A DNA stretch of 64,000 bases from Candidatus Aenigmatarchaeota archaeon (GTDB lineage Archaea; Aenigmatarchaeota; Aenigmatarchaeia; GW2011-AR5), in the NCBI GenBank assembly GCA_016187335.1, contig JACPJW010000001.1:340170-404169 (forward strand). Reading direction: 5' to 3'. Both the position numbers and the translations under genes were made by a program. Positions within the stretch are counted from its first letter, which is position 1; every line of letters starts with the position of its first letter. The notes under the pieces are model-generated. The model had not been told where the DNA came from. It did not search any database and saw only the letters and a list, made by a program, of their open reading frames with translations. Of the stretch, positions 17,229-26,089 are shown piece by piece.

Positions 17229-17856
17229 TTACACCACACCCCTTAAACCCAAATCAGAAACAAACCACAGTAAATTCGCGGTTTGTTTCACATCCATTTC
17301 ATATGGAAGTTCTTTTATTATTAACATCGTCGTTTATAAGTATTGTTGCAGAAGAAATATAGGTTTGACAAAATATATTTTCTAAAAATCTATACATACC
17401 CCTTCATTTCTCATGGAAACCCCCATATAAAATATATTGATAACATCGTTATAAGAAAGAAAGGTATGTGTCATTTCCAATTTTTTCCTAAATTTTAGTA
17501 TTTCCACACGAAACGCCTCCATGAGAAACTATGGAGTAGGTAACCTCACCTTCTTTTGGAAGTTTCACAAACAAATTATAACACAGTTATACGAGTGGAA
17601 ATGTAGTTTAACTAACACGATTTTAACAACACAGTAAGGGACGACACCAGAAGAAATAAAGTCTTTATGCACTTCATATTTTTTGGGGTTTTAGGTATTT
17701 TTTGAACATCGTTTGAAATATAATTTTATTACTTAAAAATAAGTAAATTTCAAAATTTCTATGCTTTAGTAGGATAATTATATTTTGCATGGTTTTTATG
17801 TCAACTGCTTCAAGTAGAGTTTCAAGCGGAACTTCTATTATTTTGCACAATGTTAA
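17229..17856. other. Putative replication origin next to cdc6
   Basis: 628 bases without a gene, AT-rich, between cdc6 and the mevalonate cluster. Repeated elements: AACATCGT at 17323, 17442 and 17705; the GTGGAAA core of archaeal origin recognition boxes at 17501-17507 (minus) and 17595-17601 (plus); related ATGGAAAC at 17413 with a C-run after it, and ATGGAAGTTC (17303) and TTGGAAGTTTC (17556). A perfect inverted repeat CTCCAT-N8-ATGGAG lies at 17517-17536. A/T stretches around 17350-17400 and 17715-17790 could be unwinding elements. Location and motifs agree with an origin, but exact boxes need comparison with relatives. Confidence 0.5.
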
Positions 17857-18249
17857 TTATTCAGCCAGCTCAAACTTCACGCCGTAGAGAATCAGACCGC
17901 TTTCGTCTTCTTCCGTGTGCTTCCTGAAAACCGCCCTGACGCGTTTCCCTATCTCCAGCCCTTCGTCATCAACGATTTCAGCAGCTATCATGGGGCCCTC
18001 GTCTAACCTTATCAAGGCTACATTGTAAGGCCCGTTAAAACCGGCAGGGCCGACATGAATTCTGGTATAACTCTCTATTTTACCGGAGCCGCTGAACTGC
18101 ACAGGAGCAAGGCTTGCTGAGCTGCACCCAGGGCATACGCTGCGCCCCGGGAACTGGTTTTCGCCGCAGCCGTTGCACTTTGTGCCTATTAACGAGTACT
18201 TGCCTTTCCTGATTCTCCAGTGCATCGGTACGGATGAACGGTGCGGCAT
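17857..18249 (-). CDS. DUF35 zinc-ribbon/OB-fold protein of the acetyl-CoA to HMG-CoA complex
   Basis: 130 residues. Zinc ribbon CNGCG ... CPGCS at about 25-43, then an OB-fold (SGSGKIESYTRIHVGPAG, PYNVALIRLDEGP). In archaea this protein bridges acetoacetyl-CoA thiolase and HMG-CoA synthase, channelling acetoacetyl-CoA. The three genes are on one strand here but are separated by two unknown small genes. GGTGA lies upstream of the start. Confidence 0.88.
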   Translation of the reverse strand: MPHRSSVPMHWRIRKGKYSLIGTKCNGCGENQFPGRSVCPGCSSASLAPVQFSGSGKIESYTRIHVGPAGFNGPYNVALIRLDEGPMIAAEIVDDEGLEIGKRVRAVFRKHTEEDESGLILYGVKFELAE

Positions 18250-18262
18250 ATTAATTAATCAC

Positions 18263-18544
18263 CTATAACTCCATGTGGACAAGCCCGTCAGCAGAGAGGG
18301 ACATAGGAATACGATAAGTAGCCGGATGTCTAATCCCCATAGTTTCACACATTCTGTATATTTTACTCAAATCTTTGCTGATTGCAACGTACATTCTACT
18401 ACCATTTGCTTTGATCCCTACCCAATATCCAGGAAAAGCATCTCTAAGGAAAGCATCATGAAAACTAAGCCAAGTAAATTCTTTCCCATCTTCGCTGGCA
18501 GATACCGGCCTTTCGGGTGTTGTTATAAAAACCATTCTATGCAC
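18263..18544 (-). CDS. Unrecognised small protein inside the mevalonate operon
   Basis: 93 residues, no recognised domain. The start overlaps the end of the thiolase gene by eight bases (or sits just after it if ATG 18535 is used), and the stop is 13 bases before the DUF35 start, so it must be co-transcribed. Contains GKEFTWLSFHDAFLRDAFPG and a C-terminal VHMEL. Base composition is more AT-rich than the flanking enzymes. Confidence 0.55.
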   Translation of the reverse strand: MHRMVFITTPERPVSASEDGKEFTWLSFHDAFLRDAFPGYWVGIKANGSRMYVAISKDLSKIYRMCETMGIRHPATYRIPMSLSADGLVHMEL

Positions 18545-19703
18545 CTTTCAATTCATTGCCCAAAATATTCACGACGGCCGTCGCTCCCGAGCCGCCGACG
18601 TTCAGGTTCATGCCTGTTTTTGCTCCCTTTATCTGGTTGATGGAATCGCCGCGCAGCTGCCTTACAATATCGCATATCTGCCTCACGCCCGTGGCTCCTA
18701 CCGGATGGCCTATTGACTTCAATCCGCCCGTAGTGTTTACAGGTATTTCTCCGTCCAAAGCAGCAGCGCCGCTTTCAACGAATTTTCCGCCCCTGCCAGG
18801 CTCGCAGAAGCCTAAAGCCTCCAAAGAAATTATCTCATTTATCGAAAAGCAGTCATGTACCTCGGCGACGTCCATGTGCTTCGCCGACAGACCCGTCTTT
18901 TCATAAGCTTTCTTCGCTGCCATCTTCGCCGCCTGCATTTCCACGATGCTTTTTCGGTCATGAAGCGCAACGGCGTCGTTTGCCTGCTCGCTTGCCAGTA
19001 TCCATACAGGATTTTCAAATTGCTTGGCCAGCTTATCGCTCACGAGCAGGGCAGCCGCGGCACCGTCGGTTATAGGCGAGCAGTCCAGCAGGCGAAGCGG
19101 GTCAGCCACAACCGAAGAATTCAAGACATCTTCCAGCGTCACGGCCATATTGAACTGCGCGTAAGGATTGTTTTTTCCGTTGGAGTGGTTCTGGACCGAA
19201 ACCATTGCTAATTGCTCCCTTGTTGTCCCGAATTTATGCATGTGCGCCCTTGCCATCAGCGCGTACAAGCCGGCGAAAGTCAGGCCGATTCCTGCCTCCC
19301 ATTCCTGGTCGCCTGCAGCGGCCAGGGTCATTGACACTTCATCGTTAGCGAGGTCCGTCATCTTTTCAACGCCAACAACAAGCGCGGCATCGGCATTTCC
19401 GGATTTTATATCAAGGTACGCCGAACGCAAAGCCACGCTTCCTGATGCGCACGCAGCCTCGCATCTTACGGCAGGGATATGCGGAATACCTAGGTTGTCG
19501 GCAATAAGCGCACCCAGATGCTCCTGGCCGAGAAAGCGGCCTGCGGACATGTTTCCGATGTAAAGCGACTGGACAATGCCGGCTTCGGCTTTAGCGTCGC
19601 CAAGCGCGGCAGCCGCGGCTTTAACGCCCAGGTCACGGAGCGAGTGTTCCCAGAGCTCGCCGAACTTCGTCTGCCCGACGCCCACAACAGCTACGTTGGT
19701 CAT
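18537..19703 (-). CDS. Acetyl-CoA acetyltransferase (archaeal thiolase)
   Basis: 388 residues. Active-site Cys in CEAACASGSVALRSAY, the GHPVGATG motif with the catalytic His, and a C-terminal NVGGSGATAVVNIL where bacterial thiolases have CxGxG; this N-for-C pattern is normal for archaeal thiolases. Condenses two acetyl-CoA to acetoacetyl-CoA, the first step of the mevalonate pathway, in a complex with the synthase and DUF35 proteins. Confidence 0.92.
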   Translation of the reverse strand: MTNVAVVGVGQTKFGELWEHSLRDLGVKAAAAALGDAKAEAGIVQSLYIGNMSAGRFLGQEHLGALIADNLGIPHIPAVRCEAACASGSVALRSAYLDIKSGNADAALVVGVEKMTDLANDEVSMTLAAAGDQEWEAGIGLTFAGLYALMARAHMHKFGTTREQLAMVSVQNHSNGKNNPYAQFNMAVTLEDVLNSSVVADPLRLLDCSPITDGAAAALLVSDKLAKQFENPVWILASEQANDAVALHDRKSIVEMQAAKMAAKKAYEKTGLSAKHMDVAEVHDCFSINEIISLEALGFCEPGRGGKFVESGAAALDGEIPVNTTGGLKSIGHPVGATGVRQICDIVRQLRGDSINQIKGAKTGMNLNVGGSGATAVVNILGNELKGA

Positions 19704-19705
19704 GA

Positions 19706-19936
19706 TTAAGACACCATTCTTCTGAAATAATCAAGTAAAACACGAATCCGGGTTCTCCGAGGGATTGTATATCTTACATCTATTTCATCGTTGAAAGACC
19801 CGTCAGGATTCAGATAAACGCTGTAAGTTACGCCGAATCCACCGTAATTATAAGTCCGTTTCTCGCAGCATCTCCCAGAACTTATCACAGTTGTATCACG
19901 ACTGCCTAATACACGCGCAAGTTTTTCTTTTGCCAT
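19706..19936 (-). CDS. Unrecognised small protein between HMG-CoA synthase and thiolase
   Basis: 76 residues. The start is 3 bases after the synthase stop and the end 2 bases before the thiolase start. Contains CC at 23-24 and a beta-like middle (YNYGGFGVTYSVYLNPDG), basic end. No domain recognised; may be unrelated to the pathway and only inserted in the operon. Confidence 0.55.
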   Translation of the reverse strand: MAKEKLARVLGSRDTTVISSGRCCEKRTYNYGGFGVTYSVYLNPDGSFNDEIDVRYTIPRRTRIRVLLDYFRRMVS

Positions 19937-19939
19937 TTA

Positions 19940-20986
19940 TCACACCTTCAGCTTGCCGCGCATCTTGACGTAAGACCCGTAGTCAATGTATTTTTTCCTG
20001 TTTATGTAAAAATCGGTTTTAGGCGCGAGCTCGCGGGCTTCCAGAATTCTTTCTGTCACCAGCAGCGAAAAAGCGTCGCTTCCTGCCCCGCTGCCGAACG
20101 AAGTGAGCAGTATGCGCTGCCCCGGCTGGGCGGCGTCAAGCACGGCGCACAAGCCTAGCAGCGAAGAGCCCGAATAAGTATTGCCGATTTTTTCAACAAC
20201 AAGCGATTGCAAAAGTTTTTGCTGATCAAAGCCAAGGGCTTTTGCAGCTTCCTTTGGAAATTTCCCGTTGGGCATATGAAAAACAAAATAATCAAAATCA
20301 TCCTTGGTCATGTTTAGCTTTTTCAGAAGCCCCTTCGCGGCGCTTATCGTGTGATGAAAATATGCAGGCTTCCCCGTGAAGCGTGCGCCGTGCCTCGGAT
20401 AATCTTCCCCTTCCCTGCGCCAGAAATCCGGAGTGTCTGTCGTGTAAGAAAACGTCCCTTCAATAACAGCCAAAGGATTTCTTCCCACAACAAAAGCTGC
20501 TCCTCCGCTTGCTGCTGTATACTCCAGGGCATCGCCGGGTCTTCCCTGCGCCGTATCAGCGCCTATAGCAAGGCCGTATTCTATGTCACCGGCCCTGACC
20601 AGAGCTGAGCAGCATTGTACTCCGGCAGTCCCGGCCTTGCACGCGAATTCAAAATCCGCCACCATGACCTCGGGCGTGATGCCTAAAGCCTCGGAAACAA
20701 CGGTTCCCGACGGCTTCACGGCGTATGGATGGCTTTCCGAGCCGATAAAAACCGCGCCTATTTTTTCCGCGGATATTCCGGCCCTCGCTATCGCATTTTT
20801 GGCGGCTTCAACGCTGATGGTGATCGTATCCTCGTCTTCGTCGGCAACAGCCTTCTCATGCACGGCAAGGCTTTTTCTTATGACATCAGGGTTCTGGTTC
20901 CACACCTTTGCAATTTCCTCCACAGTTATGCGGAAGCGCGGTATGTAAGCGCCGTAACCGACAATGCCGACGGAATTATTGTTCAT
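19940..20986 (-). CDS. Hydroxymethylglutaryl-CoA synthase
   Basis: 348 residues from [17 protein letters not shown]. The catalytic Cys lies in [13 protein letters not shown], and [16 protein letters not shown] carries the conserved His region; [12 protein letters not shown] is the C-terminal glycine-rich motif. Makes HMG-CoA from acetoacetyl-CoA. An in-frame ATG at 21049 would add 21 residues, but those are just the translation of a dispersed hairpin repeat (ATFTKSCIK), so the shorter start is chosen. Confidence 0.92.
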   Translation of the reverse strand: MNNNSVGIVGYGAYIPRFRITVEEIAKVWNQNPDVIRKSLAVHEKAVADEDEDTITISVEAAKNAIARAGISAEKIGAVFIGSESHPYAVKPSGTVVSEALGITPEVMVADFEFACKAGTAGVQCCSALVRAGDIEYGLAIGADTAQGRPGDALEYTAASGGAAFVVGRNPLAVIEGTFSYTTDTPDFWRREGEDYPRHGARFTGKPAYFHHTISAAKGLLKKLNMTKDDFDYFVFHMPNGKFPKEAAKALGFDQQKLLQSLVVEKIGNTYSGSSLLGLCAVLDAAQPGQRILLTSFGSGAGSDAFSLLVTERILEARELAPKTDFYINRKKYIDYGSYVKMRGKLKV

Positions 20987-21008
20987 CCAAACCACGAACC
21001 TCTTTTGA

Positions 21009-21037
21009 TTTTTGATGCAACTTTTTGTAAAAGTTGC
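21009..21037. repeat. Dispersed hairpin repeat, copy B
   Basis: TTTTTGAT followed by GCAACTTTT..AAAAGTTGC (21017-21037; one variant base in the loop). Lies upstream of HMG-CoA synthase. Family described at 10557. Confidence 0.75.
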
Positions 21038-21181
21038 TTGGAGTAGCAAAGTTTGTTCATAGGAATGTGTTCTCCTCGTTACGTATTAAAAACTGCTGCA
21101 TGACAGGCCGAATGCGCGGAATATACGCTATAAGTCACTAAATAGAAAGCATCTTTTTATCTTGGCAGTGGAATTATAATC

Positions 21182-21985
21182 ATGGTTTTGGAGTCCATAA
21201 TCAACCCGAAAAACGCAGAAGACAAGCCGCACCACATTTTCATAATCGCGTTTCTCTATACGATTGCGTCAGCAGTTGTTTCGCAGAAAATATTTCCGAA
21301 CAGCGCCTCGATTCTTACGGTATCATTCGTGACGATACTTTTCGTTCCGTTCTTCCAGAAATTGTTTTCAATAGAAGAAGAAAAGGAAAAAGGGGCCTCG
21401 GCAAAGACAATTAACCTGTTCGTCCGGCACAAGGAAATTTTTTATGTTTTCAGCACGTTTTTCCTTGGCGTCGTCGTGGCCATGACGTTCATGTACATTT
21501 TCATGCCATCGCAGCAGCTTTTTTCCGCGCAGTCAGAAACCATCAGGAATTTCGGCACAGGAAAGCTGACAGACAGCGGCGAGTTCTCGCGGTTTTTCCT
21601 TAATAACACGCAGGTGATGATTGCGATGTTCTTCCTCTCCTTTGCCTTCGGAGCGGGCGCGGTGTTTATTTTGGCGTGGAATGCTTCCGTAATAGCCCTG
21701 TATCTCGGGCTGTTTATACAGTCGTCTGTCTCAAAGGGCGTAGGAACGACTGTTGCCTTTATTTACGGCGTTCCGGTAGGCCTGGGCACGCTGGCTCTTC
21801 ACGGAATTCCAGAAGTGTCCGCGTATTTCATCGCAGGACTCGCCGGAGGGCTCTTGTCCGTGGGCATCATCAGGGAAAAAATTCAAAGCAAAGAGTTCCG
21901 CCTCATCCTGAAGGATTCGCTGCTGCTCCTGATACTAGCGGAATTTTTGATTTCAGTAGGTGCCTACATAGAAGCGGCGGTTTGA
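21182..21985 (+). CDS. SpoIIM/DUF95-family membrane protein
   Basis: 267 residues with about six hydrophobic segments. FAFGAGAVFILAWNASVIALYLG and ALHGIPEVSAYFIAGLAGG are the SpoIIM (DUF95) signature, the second containing the conserved HG.PE. In archaea the role is unknown. Convergent with the YbaK gene, only one base apart. Confidence 0.8.
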   Translation: MVLESIINPKNAEDKPHHIFIIAFLYTIASAVVSQKIFPNSASILTVSFVTILFVPFFQKLFSIEEEKEKGASAKTINLFVRHKEIFYVFSTFFLGVVVAMTFMYIFMPSQQLFSAQSETIRNFGTGKLTDSGEFSRFFLNNTQVMIAMFFLSFAFGAGAVFILAWNASVIALYLGLFIQSSVSKGVGTTVAFIYGVPVGLGTLALHGIPEVSAYFIAGLAGGLLSVGIIREKIQSKEFRLILKDSLLLLILAEFLISVGAYIEAAV

Positions 21986-21986
21986 T

Positions 21987-22436
21987 TCATTCTGAAATGT
22001 CCGCAATAATTCCGTCCCATATTTCCTTCAATTTTTCAGTTTTCAGTTCAATGCCTATTTCTGCTTTGCCGCTGCCGATATTTACGGTTTTGTTTTTGAA
22101 GACGCCTTTATCCATGATCTTTTCTGCTTTATTTTTAATGCAAAAAGGAGTGACGCCGCCGACGCTGTAACCGGTTATTCTTAAGACCTCGTCGGGTTTA
22201 GCGATTCTCAGGTTGTTTTGTTTTGTAATTTCATTCAGTTTGCTGAGGCTTGCTTTTCTATCGCCAGGCAAAACGGCAATTACAGGATTATCCCCGACAA
22301 AAACAAGTGTTTTGAGGACTTGCTGAAGAGGGCATCCGTAAAGCCTTTCAACATCCCGAGTGGTCTTCGGAATTTCGCTTAAATGAATGATTCTGAATTC
22401 TGCATTCATGTTTTTCAGGTATTCTATACTTTCCAT
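21987..22436 (-). CDS. YbaK/ProX-type aminoacyl-tRNA deacylase
   Basis: 149 residues from MESIEYLKNM. Motifs YGCPLQQVLKTLVFVGDNP, VLPGDRKASLSKL and GYSVGGVTPFCIKNK match the YbaK/ProX editing fold, whose members hydrolyse mischarged tRNA (Cys-, Ala- or other). The specificity cannot be read. Starts 4 bases after the HMG-CoA reductase stop, so probably co-transcribed. A longer in-frame start at 22490 would overlap that gene. Confidence 0.88.
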   Translation of the reverse strand: MESIEYLKNMNAEFRIIHLSEIPKTTRDVERLYGCPLQQVLKTLVFVGDNPVIAVLPGDRKASLSKLNEITKQNNLRIAKPDEVLRITGYSVGGVTPFCIKNKAEKIMDKGVFKNKTVNIGSGKAEIGIELKTEKLKEIWDGIIADISE

Positions 22437-22440
22437 TTTA

Positions 22441-23706
22441 TCATCTTTTCCTTCCGGCCCTTCTGTATATTTTAACAAGTTCCATAGCACGGGAAACGGA
22501 AATATTGCTTTCCTGTATCATCCTTGAAGCTATTTCATACACGTTGTTTCCAGCGGCTCCCGCCATTATTGCGATATTTTTTGCATGCAGTTTCATATGG
22601 CCTTTCTGTATGCCTTCCTTTATCATTGCCCGGAGAGCGGCGAAGTTGTTTGCCAGACCCGTGCATGCAGCTATTTCCGCGAGTTCCTTTGATGATTTGA
22701 CGCCGAGTATTTTCAGCGATATGCGCGCTATGGGGTTGGTTTTTGTCGCGCCGCCAACAAGCCCCACGGCCAGCGGAAGCTCTATGCTGCCGACAAGGTT
22801 TCCTTTCTTGTCCTTCTCGTATTTTGTCAGGGGTTTGTAGCCATTAAGGGCAGCGTAGGCGTGGGCACCTGCTTCAGCCGCGCGGAAATCGTTGCCTGTA
22901 GCTACAAGCACTGCGTCTATGCCGTTCATAACCCCCTTGTTGTTCGTGGCGCACCTGAACGGGTCATTTAGTGCAAAGTGATAAGCGTCAAGAATCCCCT
23001 CGATGACATCCTCGCCCAGATCTTCCTTCCTCCATACAGCAGTTGCCCTGGCTTTTCTGTAAACAGCCAGGTTGGAAATTATCCTGAGTCTCGCTCTGGC
23101 ACCCGTTATTTCTTCCAGATACGGCGACAAGGTTTCGCATATCGTATTTACGCTGTTTGCTCCCATCGCGTCCCTTACGTCAACAAGAACGTGGACTATA
23201 GCCATGACGCCCCTTTCAGTTTCAACCTTCCGTACTTCTATGTCTTTGGCGCCGCCGCCTAATGTAAGCATCACAGAGTCTTTGTTGTTGGCTGCCTTGA
23301 GTATATAATCCCGTTTGGACATTATAATGTCCTTGACCTTTTCAAAATCCCTGACGCCGACAAGCTGTATCTGGCCTATCATAACGGGGTCGTCGCTTTC
23401 AGCTTTGAAACCTGAAGGCAATGCCAGCTTTGCGGCGTGTGATGCCGCAGCGACAACAGAAGGCTCCTCTGTGCACATGGGAATTAAATAGTCCCTGCCG
23501 TTCACGCGGAAATTAACGGCTATACCCATGGGAGTGTGCATGACGCCTATGACGTTTTCAATCATTATGTCTGCTATCTCGATATCCAGCGACCCGGAAT
23601 TTACCAGGTCGTTCACTTCCCTTGTACTCAGGCCCGTGGCTTTTTTCAGGATAGCCAGACGTTCATTTAAGCCCAGTTTGTGGAATCCGGAAAAATCAGT
23701 CTTCAC
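22441..23706 (-). CDS. hmgA: HMG-CoA reductase, class II type
   Basis: 421 residues. Catalytic motifs: TEEPSVVAAAS (Glu), DAMGANSVN, ATNNKGVMNGIDAVL (Lys) and HMKLHAKNIA (His). The short N-terminus (FSGFHKLGLNERL) and length near 420 match class II (bacterial, NAD-linked) reductases rather than the class I form common in archaea; such replacements are known in Archaeoglobus. Makes mevalonate. Located a few kb from the synthase cluster. Confidence 0.9.
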   Translation of the reverse strand: MKTDFSGFHKLGLNERLAILKKATGLSTREVNDLVNSGSLDIEIADIMIENVIGVMHTPMGIAVNFRVNGRDYLIPMCTEEPSVVAAASHAAKLALPSGFKAESDDPVMIGQIQLVGVRDFEKVKDIIMSKRDYILKAANNKDSVMLTLGGGAKDIEVRKVETERGVMAIVHVLVDVRDAMGANSVNTICETLSPYLEEITGARARLRIISNLAVYRKARATAVWRKEDLGEDVIEGILDAYHFALNDPFRCATNNKGVMNGIDAVLVATGNDFRAAEAGAHAYAALNGYKPLTKYEKDKKGNLVGSIELPLAVGLVGGATKTNPIARISLKILGVKSSKELAEIAACTGLANNFAALRAMIKEGIQKGHMKLHAKNIAIMAGAAGNNVYEIASRMIQESNISVSRAMELVKIYRRAGRKR

Positions 23707-23757
23707 GAAAACACCAAAAGCAAAAACAATTTTGCAGATAACTTTTAAAAACGAATT

Positions 23758-24138
23758 CTACGTAAAAATTCTTTCTATTGCAACGCCCCTTTCTTCTACG
23801 AACTTCTTGCCGACGTTCCCATTGTTCCCCATGACATCGGCAAGCGCAAGGAAAGACCAGCCTTTGCGGGAAATTTTGCAGCCTATGTAGGCCTTCGCAG
23901 AAGCCTTGTCCTCCCATTCCTTCAGTTCCTGCAGCTGCTCCGCAGCTATTTTGAACCCCTTGGCGCGCGACTTGCATTCTATGACGATAAGGCGGCCGTT
24001 TTTCGCAGCTATTACGTCAGGAGAAGCCAGATTAATCCGGCCGCTTCTTGGAGTCCTCACGACCATGTAGCCCATCTTGGACAGCGTATGAACCAGGCTC
24101 CGCTCTGCGCGGTAACCTTTCTCGTAGCTTCTTATCAT
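23758..24138 (-). CDS. hjc: Holliday junction resolvase Hjc
   Basis: 126 residues from MIRSYEKGYRAERSLV. Active-site pattern of archaeal Hjc: Glu in RAERSL, SPDVIAAKNG (Asp), IVIECKSR (ExK) and a conserved KEWEDKASAKAYIG region. Cleaves four-way junctions in recombination. Frame stays open upstream but that part is antisense to the CBS gene; the ATG at 24138 fits the family length. Confidence 0.92.
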   Translation of the reverse strand: MIRSYEKGYRAERSLVHTLSKMGYMVVRTPRSGRINLASPDVIAAKNGRLIVIECKSRAKGFKIAAEQLQELKEWEDKASAKAYIGCKISRKGWSFLALADVMGNNGNVGKKFVEERGVAIERIFT

Positions 24139-24214
24139 ATGCTTAATTTCGTCCAGAACTATAAATGCTTTGGCACTCAAAATAACCATAGATGCAGAGG
24201 AAGAAGGCGTTTTT
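24139..24214. promoter_or_regulatory. Divergent promoter, hjc and CBS gene
   Basis: 76 bases between divergent starts. AACTATAAATGC (24158-24169) is a TATA-like box for the plus-strand gene; GAGGAAGAAGG about 10 bases before the ATG at 24215 could be its ribosome-binding site. Confidence 0.45.
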
Positions 24215-24739
24215 ATGAAATACAATGTCCTTGCCGGCGAAGTGATGAAGAAGGATGTCAAGTCAGTTGACATAAACGACACGGTTGAGAAAGCGGCGCG
24301 GATGATGAAGGAAAACAGGATAGGCTCCGTCGTTGTAATGGGAGAGAAGCACGTGAAGGGCATTGTGACGGCCAGGGATATCGTTCACAAATATGTCGCC
24401 GATAAAAAGGGCGACACGGTCAAGGATATTATGACCACGGACCTTGTGAAAATACCGCCGGGCATGACAATAGAGGAGGCGTCGCGCCTGATGGTTTCCA
24501 AGGGCATTGAAAAGCTGCTTGTTTTTGACAAGGAACGGTTCCTGGGTATCATAACGTCTTCAGACATTTTAAAAATAGAGCCTGCGCTGGTTGAAATTCT
24601 TCTTGAAAGGATGAAGGCCGGAGGCAGGCAGAGCAAAGAAGAGGAAGTCGGCCTCATCGAGTGCGAGAACTGCGGCAACTACACCGACGACGCGGAAGAG
24701 GTTGACGGCGTATACATGTGCAGCGAGTGCAGGGAATGA
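24215..24739 (+). CDS. CBS-pair protein with C-terminal zinc ribbon
   Basis: 174 residues. Two CBS motifs (VMKKDVKSVDINDTVEKAARMM and IMTTDLVKIPPGMTIEEASRLM) each end in a G-I/V-V/I-T-xxD element, followed by a CxxC...CxxC zinc ribbon (CENCG ... CSECRE). CBS pairs sense adenosyl ligands; the fused ribbon suggests nucleic-acid or protein contact. Start at 24215 chosen over an upstream TTG at 24170, because MKYNVLAGEVM fits the family. Confidence 0.88.
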   Translation: MKYNVLAGEVMKKDVKSVDINDTVEKAARMMKENRIGSVVVMGEKHVKGIVTARDIVHKYVADKKGDTVKDIMTTDLVKIPPGMTIEEASRLMVSKGIEKLLVFDKERFLGIITSSDILKIEPALVEILLERMKAGGRQSKEEEVGLIECENCGNYTDDAEEVDGVYMCSECRE

Positions 24740-24840
24740 TTAACAGGATTACAAAAATAAAAGTTAAAATGCCAACCTATGGCTTCAAAGCCCGCTACAA
24801 GTTCATAAGATGCCCTGAATGTAACGAGGTGCAGAAGTAA
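24736..24840 (+). CDS. Tiny zinc-finger-like protein (34 residues)
   Basis: Starts in the ATGA overlap with the CBS stop and ends in an ATG overlap with the next gene, so it is translationally coupled on both sides. The sequence ends in RCPECNEVQK, a single CxxC knuckle; a full zinc site would need a partner chain. Function unknown. Confidence 0.45.
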   Translation: MINRITKIKVKMPTYGFKARYKFIRCPECNEVQK

Positions 24841-25508
24841 TGATAGAGTGGATTATTTTTGGGATTATCTTACTTATACTTGGTTTCTTTATAGGAAAAT
24901 ATATCACAGAACAGCAGAAATGGGCAACAAAAAAAGCTCAGTTAGAACAGAAACATCAGATGGAAACATCAGAATTGCAAAAAAATATGCTGTCACAAGA
25001 AAAACGTTTTACAGAACAGATGAAAGATTTGCAATTACAACATCAAAACTATATAACTGATTTGGATAACAGATATGTTGCTTTGATAAGACAATTTAGA
25101 AAGGATGCTGTTTTGAGGTCAAGAAATACACTAATGGGAAAACTATGGGAGCATGTGGCACCATATCTGCCAAAATTCAAATACCATCCATCTGATATGA
25201 AGTTTATTGGTTCTCCTATAGATTACATAATTTTTGATGGCATGAATGAAAAAGACATAAAGCGAGTTATTTTTCTTGAGGTAAAATCAGCTAATAGTAA
25301 ACTAAATGCACAAGAAAAGAAGCTTAGAGATGCGATAATTAACAAAAGGGTCAAATGGGAAGAGTTTAGAATTGAAGATATAACATCTACAAGCGTTATA
25401 GAAAATAAGGACTTCGACAAACAGATGCAGATACAACTTGATACAATTAAAAAACAGATGGAAGAAACGGATGATGAAGAAAGGTATAATGAGGTGCAGA
25501 AAACATGA
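24840..25508 (+). CDS. Membrane-anchored Holliday junction resolvase-related nuclease (PF10107 type)
   Basis: 222 residues: N-terminal membrane helix (WIIFGIILLILGFFIG), coiled coil to about residue 85, then RSRNTLMGKLWEHVAPYLP, GSPIDYIIFDG (Asp) and VIFLEVKSANSKLNAQEK (ExK) as in the endonuclease family related to archaeal Hjc. Probably a DNA nuclease near the membrane; activity is inference. Strongly AT-rich compared with the neighbours, which indicates transfer. Confidence 0.75.
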   Translation: MIEWIIFGIILLILGFFIGKYITEQQKWATKKAQLEQKHQMETSELQKNMLSQEKRFTEQMKDLQLQHQNYITDLDNRYVALIRQFRKDAVLRSRNTLMGKLWEHVAPYLPKFKYHPSDMKFIGSPIDYIIFDGMNEKDIKRVIFLEVKSANSKLNAQEKKLRDAIINKRVKWEEFRIEDITSTSVIENKDFDKQMQIQLDTIKKQMEETDDEERYNEVQKT

Positions 25509-25753
25509 AGGAAATGAGCATGGAAAAGGCAATAGTTCAAGTGTTTATGGATAGCCCAACTAAGATATTTGCTGTTCAAGAAATTTATAGCGGTTTTCAA
25601 AAATATTATGAATTACGTGATTTTCAAAAACAAAAAGACTCCTCAGGACAACTACGCTTTCATAATGCAGTAAGAAGTATTTTAGCCAGACTTGAGAAAT
25701 CTGGAAAAGTAACTTATTTAGGAGACGATATGAGGAAATTAGGTAAAAAATGA
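25505..25753 (+). CDS. Small winged-helix-like protein
   Basis: 82 residues. Overlaps the previous stop by 4 bases. The order helix, KIFAVQEIYSGFQKYY, RFHNAVRSILARLEKSGKVTYLG resembles a winged helix with a beta-wing. AT-rich like the upstream nuclease, so part of the same cassette. Target unknown. Confidence 0.5.
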   Translation: MKEMSMEKAIVQVFMDSPTKIFAVQEIYSGFQKYYELRDFQKQKDSSGQLRFHNAVRSILARLEKSGKVTYLGDDMRKLGKK

Positions 25754-25762
25754 GGTGATTTT

Positions 25763-25951
25763 ATGGCGACCAACAAGAATAAGCGTTCAAAACCGAAGCC
25801 GAGACATATAGACCTTTTCGGGACTCAATTTCTCATGCCAAAAGGGCAACGGAAAAAGTTGAATAAACAACGCCCTGAATTGAAGAATAAGCGACTAAAT
25901 GCTTCGCATTTGACGAAATTAACTGAATCCCAGAAAAACCAAGAAGAATAA
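25763..25951 (+). CDS. Small basic protein of the nuclease cassette
   Basis: 62 residues, very Lys/Arg-rich (NKNKRSKPKPRHIDLFG), probably nucleic-acid binding or disordered. GAGGTGA lies upstream of the ATG. No known family recognised. Confidence 0.45.
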   Translation: MATNKNKRSKPKPRHIDLFGTQFLMPKGQRKKLNKQRPELKNKRLNASHLTKLTESQKNQEE

Positions 25952-26089
25952 ACTGCCTTTGCATTTTTTCAACAGAAACCCGAATATTTCAACAAAGCCT
26001 TTGGAAGATAATCTTTTTATTCCGCCCTTACCAAAGCATTTTAGCAGTTCCTGATGCTGTGGAGGTATCGGAAGTGAGTTGTTCTGATT

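Noticed and set aside
20987..21049. N-terminal extension of HMG-CoA synthase
   Set aside because: The added residues are translation of hairpin repeat copy B; the shorter start fits the family.
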